A DNA stretch of 64,000 nt. It comes from Hermatobates lingyangjiaoensis. Its lineage: Eukaryota; Arthropoda; Insecta; Hemiptera; Hermatobatidae. The translations under genes and the position numbers were made by a program. The stretch lies in contig JAPFBL010000239.1 in NCBI GenBank assembly GCA_026182355.1, positions 1-64,000 on the forward strand. Reading direction: 5' to 3'. This document shows, piece after piece, positions 10,495 through 21,664 of the stretch. Below the pieces are notes generated by a model, which saw only the letters and a list, made by a program, of their open reading frames with translations, did no database searches and was not told the DNA's origin. Position 1 is the stretch's first letter. Every line of letters begins with the position of its first letter.

Positions 10495-11160
10495 TAAAAA
10501 ATGAAATCGGGATGCGGTCTTTCTTCCACTTTCATTCAAACTCTCATTGCTAACGTTTCGATTTTATTTAAAATCTTTTTCCAAAGACCTACAAATAGAG
10601 GAAAACAAGAATTTTAATACTACATTTTTAAAACACAAACAAAAGAAGTACACTATGAAAAATTAAATACAATCTTGAGTATTAGGATAACAATGACAGA
10701 TACTAGTTTAGTAATGTAATTGTAATAAATTCATGCATTTCATCATTACCACAGAGGTTAGTATTATTAATATTAAACATATAATCTGCCGTCAGTAATG
10801 TACGAGGTAAGATGGTAGATTATATGTTTAATATTAGTAATTGTAATAGTTCCTTCAATTTCGAATACTCCTACTTGTGTAAGTACATCGTAAAAAACTT
10901 TGTTTTTATAGTTAGACTCTTTCTTTCTCTCTTTTTTATTATTCTGTCATTGTTATCCTAATACTTAAGATTGTATTTAATTTTTCATAGTGTACTTCTT
11001 TCGTTTGTGTTTTAAAAAATGTACGTATTATTATTCTTGTTTTCCTCTGTTTTGTAGCCTTTGAAAAGATTTTAAATAAAATCGAAACGTCGGCAATGAG
11101 AGTTTGAATTGAAAGGGAAGAAAAGACCGCATCCCGATCTCTCATTTTTTAGTTGTATAT
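10495..11160. mobile_element. Large foldback element, PLE-type ends
   Basis: Inverted arms lie at about 10500-10710 and 10930-11150, from the ATCGGGATGCGG outer end through GATTTTATTTAAAATC to the tgacag/ctgtca inner part. A second, shorter inverted pair (agattatatgtttaatatta) sits in the centre around 10770-10840. The right end meets a (TA)n tract at 11157-11180. No coding remnant is visible. Confidence 0.65.
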
Positions 11161-11179
11161 ATATATATATATATATAAT

Positions 11180-11360
11180 ATATAAAAATTTCACATAAAC
11201 ACGTGAAATAACAATCAATGATCAAACCACAATAAGAAAATGGGAAAACAAGACTAAGATCTTTCAACCGTAACAAGAGGTCTTCGTCAGAGTCAAAAAC
11301 CCAACAGTTGGGTTATTGATATAATGATATATATCATATATATATATATATATTGATAAA
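11180..11360 (-). repeat. Family-K hammerhead-like repeat with TA tracts
   Basis: A single arm from tttcacataaacacgtgaa to gtcagagtcaaaaacccaac. The minus strand carries CTGACGA, A, GACC.., GAAA. TA tracts lie on both sides. Confidence 0.7.
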
Positions 11361-12095
11361 AGTATTGACCGTGGAATAGAAACAAAACTAAAGTTAAAAC
11401 TAAACTTTAATTCTATATATATTTATATGTGTGTGTCAAAAAGTTATTATATACGTTGGCGAAGCGATGGGTATTGAACTAGTGTTAGTAACTATAATTT
11501 ACTAACTATTTTTTAATGGACTTTAATATGTCGATTAAAAAAATAGTTGGGAGAACTGTGACGTCTAAAATCTGTTACCTAAAATAAATAGAGAGAGAAG
11601 CAGGACAAAGGTTAGCTGTTTGAGAGCCCCAGGAGAAAGAGGGTTGTGGGCCTGAAACTGAAGTCTCATGCTGACTGACAAACAAATAAGACTGGTCGAG
11701 AGAAACCCACAATGCGAGAGCGACTGGTATTGATATACTGACAAAAAAAAAAAAAAAAAACAAGAAGGAAAGCCCTTAGCTAAGAGAAATAGATGCCAGC
11801 TCGCTTGCTTGCTGTAGACACCTACCTTTCATAGAGCCATATCGCTTAAATGAAATTTAAATGTAAAAATCTTGTTTAAGCCATTTTGAGTGTTTTGGGA
11901 CTTTAAATGAGAATAAGTAGGATGTCAGGACATAAAAGATATTTATCAGTCGCTTATAAACTTTATATTTAAAATATTCCTCCAAAAAATCTTTAAACGT
12001 TCTAACACTGCAGGATAAGACGGTGAAATTTCATCAACGCTTGAAACAAACACATACCAGTCTCTTATCTAAATTACTTGTGCTATCTGTTAGAG
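11361..12095. other. Noncoding intron sequence
   Basis: An A-rich tract at 11742-11760. No gene or element recognised. Confidence 0.4.
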
Positions 12096-12099
12096 TATG

Positions 12100-12360
12100 G
12101 TATTTACTTATATTGGGGGATTTCAATAAATACGTGTCCAAACAAAAAGAACGTTTAAAATGAAACTAACAACCTGTTTCGAACACCAATTGAACATATG
12201 TATTCAATTTCAAATAATTCACTCTGATGTTCTTAAGTCGCGCAGATATATTTTTTTAGATATAAACCAGAAGAACACTAAGTGTTTGAAACGAGTTGTT
12301 AGTTTTAATATTAAAATTTGTTTTATGTGGTAACATAATTTTTGAAATTCCACAATATGA
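12100..12360. mobile_element. Foldback element, family GTTTCGAACAC
   Basis: Inverted arms: the left has actaacaacctgtttcgaacacc and the right has gaagaacactaagtgtttgaaacgagttgtt. The right arm on the plus strand gives AGAAGA, A.., CACTAAGTG, TTTGAAAC. Related elements are at 22680, 29955, 39210, 39926, 45260, 50930 and 59310. The outer ends match the string gagtaaatacc found at other copies. Confidence 0.6.
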
Positions 12361-12904
12361 GTAAATAAACACTATAATAGATAGCACAAGTAATCGATTT
12401 GATAATAATAATTAAGACACAAAATATATTTTGTCTACATCAAATAATATAATTACACATACAGAAATCAACACATTATAATTAAAAAATAAAAGTGATT
12501 AACATTCAACAACTGTAAACAACATATAATTATAAGTTGTTTACAATGAGGTAATAGGTTCAGGCTTTTCTGCTGGCATACACGTTAATGTTAGCCAGAT
12601 AAAAAAGCTTTGTCCCACTCTTCTTTTCAATTTAGATATTACAAACACTTTCTCCTCCTTTACAACACCCTTTGCCCGTTACTAATACAGCAGGAAGTTT
12701 ATAATTGCGAACACGTTATTAAAATTAATGAATATTTCGTTTGAAACTAAAAGTTTTACTGTATTCTGTACAGGCAAAGCTTGCCTCACGATTATCAATA
12801 TGTTTGTTTTTTTCAGACTGTTTATTTGGGTTAAATCTTAAAATTGATCTTTGACCCATGTTAGTCGCCCCAATCATGACTGAACGTGTTACGATTACAT
12901 CCCT
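12361..12904. other. Noncoding intron sequence
   Basis: AT-rich; no feature supported. Confidence 0.4.
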
Positions 12905-13275
12905 AGCGATATCACATCATCAGTGAACCTCGCAGTTGCCTTCATTGTACACAAGCGGCACTTGACCTCTACAGCTGCTTCAGGCTCTTAAGCTGATGAT
13001 TGTTATACAACATCATCAGCAAACTTGGTAGTGGCCTTCATTGTACACAAGCGGCGCTTGACCTCTACAGTTGTTTGATACTCTAAAACTGATGATGTCA
13101 AAACAAAAACATCAGCAGACTTCGTATCAGCTTTCATTGCACACAAGCAGCACCTGTCTTCTACAGTTGATTAATGCTCTCAAGCTGATGATGGGAATAA
13201 AACATCATCAGCAGACTTCGATTCAGCCTTCATTGCACACAAGCGGCACTGGTCTTCTACAGCTGCTGGTCTACC
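12905..13275. repeat. Minisatellite, about 95-bp unit, four copies
   Basis: The phrases cattgtacacaagcggc / cattgcacacaagc, ctctacag and ctgatgat recur at about 12943, 13038, 13134 and 13230. A 119-codon plus-strand frame across it is a by-product of the repeat. Confidence 0.8.
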
Positions 13276-14810
13276 AAACTGCCATTTCCGTTTTTCACAT
13301 AGTTTCATTAACATTAGTACACACTCTTGCAAGATACGCACAGTCAAGACGTAGCTCTCAACTGCTACTCAGTACACTTTGGGTGTTATCTCTAATAACT
13401 ACAATTTATTGGCTTTCCTTCATCTTTTAAGTTTATAATTATTATTTCCTGCTGAAGACAATATGATTCACAAATCACAAAGGCACATGAATAATTATTA
13501 CCTCTGTCTAATTAGATACCACCCCTTTGAGCACATTTATATTCAGTACAGGTGGCAGGTAGCCAACGATACACCTTAGAGGCTCTCATAACTAACCCAG
13601 ACCAGGTGGTGTTTAGCCAACGAGAGATTTGTAATCTATCTCTATAAATCGTTTCTCTTGAAGTACTATCAACACTCCTCAGAATGACGCCCTAATGGGG
13701 TTTGATGAGCTTCTAGTAGCAAGCCCTAGTCCCAGGGTAACAGACATTGCACCCTTCGGAGAAGCTTGAACGAGTTCAGAACACTAGGGTAGCCCTAAAA
13801 CTGTAAGGCATTGTAGGTTAGCCTGACCACAGATTAGCTCCGTCCAAACATAAAATTCTGTTGTGGGACATTTAAAAACATACCTTGAGGGGACTGCACA
13901 ACCTGTAATGAACCAGTGCTTTGAATGTGTTGTTTTGAACTGTGTAAATTAAAAGTTGACATCCTAAATCTCCTTTACAGCGAGGTTATTGAATTCCCCT
14001 CCGTTATCGGAAAGAAGCTCTCTCACGGTGTACCCAGCAGTTTTTATTTCAGCTAAAACAGTTTTCAAAGTATTGATCACTTCAGATTTATGTTTTATGA
14101 AATATACAAAGCGAAAACGTGTATAATCGTCCTTGAAAAGAACGAAGTATTTGTATCAATTAAGGTTTATATCAAAGTAAAAAATGTAAGACGTTGTGAA
14201 AAGATTAATGGATCAATTATCATAAACAATATTAATATTAGATTGAAAGTGTCATGAAGGGGTTAAAAGATGAGTTATGGAATGAAAAACCACATCCCCT
14301 TTGTACCACCGTAACAATATTGGTGGTAAACATCAATATGCAGGTGCTATATCGATTTCCCATCTGTAATAACCCTCCAATGCTAAATATTATAATTTTT
14401 ATTTTGTATTTCAAATGAAGCCGATATATATTTTCTATGACTTCGTAAGTTTTACGTAAACATTTATAATGAGAAGAGTTTAATCTTTAGACTACTACGT
14501 CATCTTAGTCTGCTCATAACTCCTTCTCCTCGAGTGTCTTTGTCAGTTCATTAAATAAAAAAGAAACAAAATCTTTCCCTCGTACTTTTTTCCAGTTGAC
14601 TAACTTTCCCTCAACGCTTCCATTTATTTATTTTTTTTTCTTTATAAAACTGACCATAACTGTTATTTGAAAAAGCTTTTCTCTATCATCACACACCGGT
14701 CCCCTACCTCGGTCTTGTAACCTGTCTTTACTTTGATTCGCATTAGAGGATTACGCATTAGAGATGGTATAGGCAGATAACAGTGCATATATATATAAAA
14801 CTAAAAAGAA
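13276..14810. other. Noncoding intron sequence
   Basis: No gene recognised. A stretch at about 13500-13870 is less AT-rich but has no long frame and no repeat partner in this window. Confidence 0.4.
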
Positions 14811-15220
14811 GAAAAGAAAGTTAAATCGAGATGCTGTCAATTTCTTCCATTTCCAATCAAACTCTCATTACCGACGTTTCGATTTTATTCAAAATGATTT
14901 TCTTAGGCCTATAATACAAAGGAAATTAAGAAATTAAATACGTACATTATTAACACAAACAACAGAAGTACATTATGAAAAATTCAATACAATTATGAAT
15001 ATTAGAATAGCAATAAAAATAAAAAGAAGGAACCTATCTAGATGAAATTACAACGAACTGGAAGAAATTAACCGCATCCCGATATATCTTTTTTTTTAAG
15101 TTATATATCTGGCCTACGGTCGATACTTTATTGTTGTTTATATATATACAAAATTAAAGTTTATCAGGACTCGGTCCGTTTTTAAGGTTCAAATAAACTC
15201 TCATTGCCAACGTTTCCGTT
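14811..15220. mobile_element. Foldback relic plus hammerhead-like half repeat
   Basis: 14817-15085 has the atcgagatgctg outer end, the gattttattcaaaatg core and a short decayed right arm (gaccgcatcccgat type). 15130-15215 is a relic of the family that reads aattaaagtttatcaggactcggtc, also found at 20706-20850 and 41270-41390. Confidence 0.5.
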
Positions 15221-15639
15221 TATATATATATAAACCACTTTTATTCCTTTTACTTTCAGTTACCTTACACTAATATACAATCGCAAAATACTCGCTAGGG
15301 CCAACATTTCGAAATCGAATTCATTTTGAACTTCACTGATTCTATAAAATACGTTTTAGATATTGTTGTATGGGGAGTGTGTGGAAGGATATCTCGAAAG
15401 AAGAGTTATAAAACTACCTTTTTTATTTAATAGCCCTGAGGCTGAACAGAAAACTATCCATCAACGTGACACTTTCCTAGAGTAATTTAAATCAGGAGAA
15501 AGATCAGTTTATTGCACTTCGTAGAAATATAGCTAGAAACTGCATGATGAATGGTAATGGTAAATGAATGTAAATCACTACCTGCATGGACAGTACCATG
15601 GATTTTAATTAAATGAGTGAGGACACCTGAGTGACACAG

Positions 15640-15900
15640 GGGTAGTGATTGAGAAGGGATGGTGAAGTGGAGACAAGGCGGTAAGTTTGAGGGAGGTAAG
15701 AGACAATCGCTGCGGGACTCGGCAGGACTAGATAAGACTGTGCGGGGGCGGCCGACTCACCTGCCGGTCCTTACCCTTTCTATCGACCAGTCAGCCCAGC
15801 CCAGCCGTCTCGCTCCTTAGACCCTCCTTGGCCAAACAGTCATTCGCAACCAACCCATAGTGCCCTCTAGTTAGCGTCAACCATCTTTAAAACCTTTCCG
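15640..15900 (-). other. GC-rich island with a donor-like site
   Basis: In an AT-rich setting this block is clearly GC-richer. The minus strand reads AAGGACCGGCAG followed by GTGAGTCGG at about 15757-15777, a good donor consensus. No acceptor or long frame upstream of it is convincing. It could be an alternative promoter or first exon inside the long cyclase intron, or a chance composition shift. Confidence 0.2.
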
Positions 15901-16189
15901 TACGGCCGACACATTAACACATCTATACTAAAAACTCTAATACTTTACAACCTTAATAACTAATACCATTAGAAAAACCTACATCAAAATCAATATTATG
16001 AGTAAGCCTAGGACGTTTGTAATGCCACTCAAATTACCATAATAATATGACATTGCACATTAAACGTCCTTCTGTTGCTAGATTGAATTTTTTTTTCAAG
16101 TTTAGCAAGTTTAAATTTTAATGAGTGAACAATTATTTATAGTGAACTAATTATATCAATAAGAACAATTATATAATTTTTTTGAGGGT

Positions 16190-16620
16190 TGTCGTCTTAT
16201 GATTGAAGCTACCATACTTCTCTCACCGACATTTCGACATATATTTATGTCATCTTCAGGGCTCGGAAATCTGTTCTATTTTCAATAATCCTTCCTTTAC
16301 TACATTACATTCTGAGGTAAAATGGATAAACAAACAAAAGTCTCCATACAAATCATTTTGTTTTTTTAACCATTTTACCTCAGAATGAGTAAATACCACA
16401 CAATTACGGATTACACAACTAATGAATTTACATGGTTTATAAATCAGGGCTACAATCTATGTTTGTCTGGAGATTCTATTACTGACAAACATAGACAGTA
16501 TCCCGGATTTATAAACCATGTAATGCAATAAAGGAAGGAATGTTAAAAAGAGGAACAGATTTCCGAGCCCTGAAGATTATATAAATATCTGTTGAAACGT
16601 CGGCGAGTTAATTGATATAT
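16190..16620. mobile_element. Nested foldback with hammerhead-like arms
   Basis: The outer arms share CCGACATTTCGACATA...CATCTTCAGGGCTCGGAAATCTGTTC and its inverted copy near 16545-16607. The left arm, minus strand, reads CTGAAGA, T, GACATA-AATA-TATGTC, GAAA, TGTC: a perfect 6-bp stem. An inner palindrome around CATTTTACCTCAGAATGAG (16308-16390) is a fragment of the GTTTCGAACAC foldback family, inserted in the left half. A third inverted pair (ttacatggtttataaatc / gatttataaaccatgtaa) forms the centre. Confidence 0.65.
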
Positions 16621-17171
16621 ATTCAATTATATCACATGAATATTGGGTCAAGAAAACAAATCATGATGAATAAAAACAACGCTGTTAATTTCATCATTAA
16701 GAATTTAGGAAAAAAACTCTAAATGCTCACAATAATAAGTCTAAAAACAGATATTTTAACAATTTTGAGATAAGGAGAATAAAAAGGGACATACGAAACT
16801 ACCGACTGATAGACTGACTGATGTACAGAGGCAGCATCGACCACTGGTAGGAAGGCTCCTAATTCTAGCGTAATGAGTTCATTAAAGTTATTTTAGTATT
16901 GCTTAAAACTTCGATCTAATTAATATAGATAACTATGACATTAAATCAAGTTAACGACCTTCCACCACTGTTAAGCTCAGTAAAATAAGAATCTTTAACA
17001 CCATCAACTCGACCATTAACAGTTATAAGTGTTCTTTTATATTTTTGACTGTCAGTAATTAATTAATTAACTGTTAGTTATCTGTTCCGTTGTTAATTAT
17101 TTTTATTCTCGTCCGGTATTATTATTGTTATTACTATTCAATAATACTGTTCTTTCATTAACATCACATCA
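16621..17171. other. Noncoding intron sequence
   Basis: AT-rich; no feature supported. Confidence 0.4.
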
Positions 17172-17175
17172 CTTT

Positions 17176-17485
17176 ATACGAGGGCGGTTTGATAAGTCTG
17201 TGACTTTTTGAATTAAAGAATATTTTTTCGGCAAAGAAACATTTTATTTTTCTACATAGTCACCTTTTAGCTCGATACATTTAATCCAGCGTTTTTCTAA
17301 TTTTTTTATTCCCTCCAAATAATACGTTTTCTCAAAGCTCTCAAAATACGCGTTTGTTTCGGTAATGACATGTTCATTCGACTCAAATCTCTTACCGCCT
17401 AGCCATTTCTTTAGGTTTGGAAACACAAAATAGTCGCAGGGGGCTAAATCAGGAGAATATGCTGGATGTTCAATCACAGTTCCAA
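17176..17485 (-). pseudogene. mariner transposase C-terminal fragment with 3' terminal repeat
   Basis: The minus strand translates to IEHPAYSPDLAPCDYFVFPN, then LKKWLGGKRFESNEHVIT, and ends IKCIELKGDYVEK with a stop. This is the HPxYSPDLAPCDYxxFP catalytic-region signature of mariner transposases, including the last acidic residue (D in APCDY), and the typical ERWxKCIExxGDYVEK end. The terminal inverted repeat ACGAGGGCGGTTTGATAAGT follows at about 17178, next to a TA target site. Everything N-terminal to the signature is missing, so it cannot make a transposase. Its terminus matches the mariner half at 36160-36715. Confidence 0.85.
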
Positions 17486-17984
17486 CTCATTTAGAACTGT
17501 ACGCTGGAAGTTCCATAAATGTTTGGAATACTTCATTGTGTTTACTTTTTAGTTTCACAAACATTACAAGATTAACGTTTTAAATGAATCAATAGGAGAG
17601 TTAGTACTGGCAGATCAGTATAGAAACCTTTGTACAATGGTGTAGATTTAGTCTTAACTTAAACTATAAAGACGATGAAAGACAGCTCAAGTGATATAAG
17701 TCGAATCGCGTGCAGATAACTATTTCCAAACAAAAAGGAAGTACATTCACCAATATATACCTATCATTCCCACGAGAGGGATTAAACAATGGAGACGACT
17801 ATTTGACTTTAAATGTGTGAAAAAAAAGTTAATCTAAGGAAATTTAGGTCAAGAGAAAAGACGGACAAGAAGACAATGGAGGGTACTATTAGGGCTAAAC
17901 AGTCAGCGGAAATATACAGTCCGGGGTACTCGAGGAGTTGCAACATTCACAGGAAAGAGCTGGACACATAGCGCCCGCTGCCAA

Positions 17985-18500
17985 CCACAGGTCCAATCCG
18001 GCAGTGAATCAGCCAACGCAGTGGCGGGCGGCACCAGGGTAAAAATAGAAAAAAAAAGTAAAATAATAAAAAGCTAACAAAAAATCTGACATTAATACAA
18101 AAATGAGTTTTTAAGGTCGTAATTCTTTTTATCTTTTATGTTTGTAATACTGTTTTTAAACTAATTTTGAACTAATATTTGCAAATGAAAAATATTTCTA
18201 TTTTACATTTTTTCTAAACTATTTTTTTTTAATGGAGTTGAAAATTTATTACTGTTTAGCCAGTTCATTTAATTAAACAATTTTTTTATGATTTGAATTA
18301 AATTTTTTGTTTTTTGAAAAATCGTTGGATTTTCTTTGATGACGACTATATTATATGCATACGAGTACTGTAGTATGGCGTAAGTCTGGGACCAATGACA
18401 TCAGTCTAAAACTTAGATCATTGGTCGTATTCCATGAAAATAGATATCTTCAGAATTGGGGGGGGGGGGGGGGGCAGCAAAAATAGTTGCTACATCACTG
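17985..18500 (+). mobile_element. hAT-type nonautonomous element, copy 1
   Basis: It begins CAGTGGCGGGCGGCACC at 18019, runs through the AT-rich body shared with the next copy (aaaaagctaacaa, gagtttttaaggtcgtaatt) and ends near a poly-G tract (18459-18475) and TACATCACTG. The 35 bp before the start also resemble those before copy 2, so the two may be a tandem duplication. The last bases do not give a clear target duplication. Confidence 0.65.
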
Positions 18501-18557
18501 AAGATCGAGAAGGCTCTGTCAGCCACAGGTCGACTCCGGCAGTTAAAACAGTCAACT

Positions 18558-19094
18558 CAGTGGCGGGTGGCACGTGCCAGAGGAGGCGGTATTCTGAAGG
18601 TGGTAAAAATAGAAAAAGAATTAAAATAATAAAAAGCTAACAACAAATCTGACATTAATACAAAAATGAGTTTTTAAGGTCGTAATTGTTTTTAACTTTT
18701 ATGTACGAAATACTGTTTTAAAACAAATTTTCAACTGTAATATTCGCAAATAAAAATATTTTTATTTTAAAAATTTTCAAAACTATTTTTTTAATGGAGT
18801 TGAAAATTTATTATATTTATTTGCGTAGCCAGTTAATTTAATTTAACATTTTTTTTATAATTTAAATTATACGTTTTTGTTTTGAAAAATCTATGGTTTT
18901 CTTTGATTATGACTTGTTAGTATATGTATATGAGTACTGTAATAAGATGTAAGTCTGGGACTAATAATAACAGTCTAAAATTAAATCCTTGATTGCAATA
19001 CTATGAAAATAAATATTTTTAAGACATTCTGAAGTTTTCAATGTTAACGGACCATCAACGGTCAGGGGGGGGGGGGGGGGGGGGGGCGCCACTG
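18558..19094 (+). mobile_element. hAT-type nonautonomous element with exact 8-bp target duplication
   Basis: The left end is CAGTGGCGGGTGGCACGTGC and the right end GGGGGGGGCGCCACTG, an inverted CAGTGGCG/CGCCACTG pair. The 8 bp AGTCAACT is present immediately before (18550-18557) and immediately after (19095-19102), as hAT transposition leaves. The 537-bp interior has no transposase. A long poly-G run (about 19063-19086) sits just inside the right end. Confidence 0.88.
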
Positions 19095-19102
19095 AGTCAA
19101 CT

Positions 19103-19605
19103 TTGCTCGTTTAATAATTATTTCATTATTTCACTAAATGAGCGAAATTACCCTTTTAAACCCAACTAAATTACCTTTTGATTCCTAAATCATGAAATGA
19201 ACGGAATATTCAATTTGCCTCATTCAAACAAGTCACTTGTTTTATTGCAGTGCAGCCCACAATGGCAAAAACAAACTAGTTCGCATTGGATCACTGGAGT
19301 TAAGTTAGATCGGTATAGCTATAAATTGGATGGGTGATAGCACGTGTACCAGTGATGTGGATCACCATGGTTTAACCTGGTGCTGAATCATTAATGAGAC
19401 ACAGTTCAATCCATTGGCAAGCGCCCCCTCCCCTCTCCAAAAGGATGGGCATTTACAAAAACCAATGAAGACAAACACTCAATCACACGTCAATCCTGTT
19501 GTTGTTTTCCAACGCCCACACTTATACGACTTTCAGCTTTTAGTCCTCTTCTAGGGGTGGCTCATTTATTATTTGGCACCCATTTTAGTAATGGACACTA
19601 CCACA
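19103..19605. other. Noncoding intron sequence
   Basis: At about 19255-19410 the text TTCGCATTGGATCACTGGAGTTAAGTTAGATCGGT...GGATGGGTGATAGCACG resembles decayed 5S rRNA internal-promoter sequence. I regard that only as a possible 5S-derived relic. Confidence 0.3.
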
Positions 19606-19833
19606 TTACCTGTTGATTCTACACTGGGAGTACTAAATTTTGCCTAACTCAACTGTATTTAGAGTAGGGATGTTTAACGAATACCTGACACCGTACAGTT
19701 CAACGTCCTCTCCGAGGGACATGGTCAGATTTATTTACATCCCACGTGAATAAATCAAGGGTCAGGTGAGTATCCAACCCCTGTCCTTCCAGTTCAGAGG
19801 CGAGCATGTTAACCACTGAACTAACCTAGCCCC
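19606..19833 (-). mobile_element. tRNA-derived SINE, truncated 3' end
   Basis: Minus strand: GTTAGTTCAGTGGTTAACATG A-box region, CTCGCCTCTGAACTGG, a decayed B box and the GGTATTCGTTAAACATCCC body. The 3' tail type cannot be assigned. Confidence 0.75.
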
Positions 19834-20705
19834 AACGTCAATCCTAACTTCGATTCGTTTGCTTTATAACGAAACTGATAATTCCTACTTTGGGAGGGAC
19901 ATTGTATATTCATTAAAAAAAAAAGAGTCTGTAAGGTCTAAGGCCTCCACAAACTACTTCAATAAAGTTGTACGAATGAATTATTCCATTTGTTGAAACA
20001 GAATGATTCTGATCAAACCAAACTGAACTTAAAGAGGACATCACGATTGCTGTTACAATTACAAAGAGATTAACTTCTGCCTAGGAGTTTTCACGAATCT
20101 TCCATTATCTTTAACGATTTGCAAACAGAATACCAGTCGAGACATGAGACTATTTACATAACTTACCTCAGACGGAAGAAGTTTATCCTAAAAAAAGAAA
20201 ACCTCACAAACAATGAGTACTGGAAAGTTCTTAGTAAACTATACATGAGTTATTCATTTGTGTCTTTTTGAAGGTATCAAGCCAGATAACAAAAGCCACA
20301 CTTTCTATTTCTGGAAAACAAAGATGAATAGCTTTAAATGTGCACGTCACAAACAAGCTAAAGTTGAAACTTACAATATTAACCCAAAAACCTAACATAT
20401 GCGCGATTTGAACTGTGGAGCAGACGGTGCGCGTAAAGAACAAGCCACTAAGACAGCGAGGGGGGGGGGGGGATTATTTTGATTGTCTGTCACTGTTGAT
20501 CGATCATTAAAGCAGAAGAACGTTATAAGATCTACTTTTAGACATAACTGCTCCTCATTAATTATAAAAAGCTAAATAACTGTTATTAAAACAAGCCCTG
20601 ATATAAATGCTATCAGTAGCATGCCTTTGAGAAACATTACAGCAGAAATTTCTTATATTTTTTTTCTCCATTGTAATACAAATGAGAAAAAAAACTGTTT
20701 CACTC
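19834..20705. other. Noncoding intron sequence with a poly-G tract
   Basis: A G run at about 20460-20472. No gene evidence. Confidence 0.4.
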
Positions 20706-20880
20706 CCGATATATACAAACAGAATTAAAGTTTATCAGGACTGAGTCAGTTTTTAGGTTCAAATTAAACTCTCATTGCGTTCATTTGAACCTGAAGAACT
20801 GACAGAGTCCTCATAAACTTTAATTCTGTTTCTATTTCACGGTCGATACTTTTATCAGTATTGATATATACAAATATATG
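20706..20880. mobile_element. Small foldback, family AATTAAAGTTTATCAGGACT
   Basis: Left arm aattaaagtttatcaggactgagtc...aaactctcattgc, right arm cctgaagaactgacagagtcctcataaactttaatt: an inverted pair. Short relics of the same family lie at 15140 and 41300. Confidence 0.6.
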
Positions 20881-21207
20881 TCCCACAGTATGAGACTATA
20901 CAATGAGACTAAAATATTTCAACTAGATTCTTTTTACGATTTTCAGTAATCGGTCGAAAGGTCTTATTTCAAATTATACAATTTCATAATGTGCTTTACG
21001 TGTGAAATGTCTTTATTGTGTAAATCCCTTACAGATATGAAATATAAGAGAAAACAACGACCAAAAATCATTTTCACATATTGACATTGGTCGTCTGCAA
21101 GAGAAGAAGGACAGTAACTATGTTGTCAGCTTCTCAAATAAAATATTTTTTCTCCAAACTACAAAATCTTTTGGAAAGAAAAGAATCTCAGTGACAGAAA
21201 GCAGGGA

Positions 21208-21664
21208 CCAGGTTAGCTCAGTGGCTGTTAACGTACTCTCCCCTGAACTGGTAGGTCTGTGGTGCGATACCCATCACCTGGCCCTCGATTTAATTACGTG
21301 GGAGGTGAATAGATCTGAGCACAGTAAAGCCATCGGTCCCGAGCCTGTACAATGTCAGGTACTCGTTAAAAATACCCACTCTAAATACACTTGAGTTAAG
21401 TATACCACAACAATGATTTATTTACGAGGGAGGTGAATAGATCTGAGCACAGTTAAGCCGTCGGTCCCGAGCCTATACGATGTCAGGTACTCGTTAAAAA
21501 TACCCACTCTAAATACACTTGAGTTAAGTATACCACAACAATGAGGTTTCATTTACTAGAAGATGGAGGTGAATAGATCTGAGCACAGTAAAGCCGTCGG
21601 TCCCGAGCCTGTACGATGTCAGGTACTCGTTAAAAATCACCACTCTAAATACACTTGAGTTAAA
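21208..21664 (+). mobile_element. SINE with body amplified three times
   Basis: The tRNA head (CCAGGTTAGCTCAGTGG..., decayed B box GGTGCGATACCCATCACC) is followed by three tandem copies of a body segment of about 120 bp (gaggtgaatagatctgagcacag...acttgagttaa) starting at about 21301, 21430 and 21565. Other copies have one. Each unit ends near TATACCACAACAATGA-like sequence, so the amplification probably used that join. Confidence 0.8.

Noticed and set aside
15640..15900. Confident first exon or CpG-type promoter
   Set aside because: Only composition and one donor-like site support it; there is no acceptor, start codon with a long frame, or core promoter I can defend.
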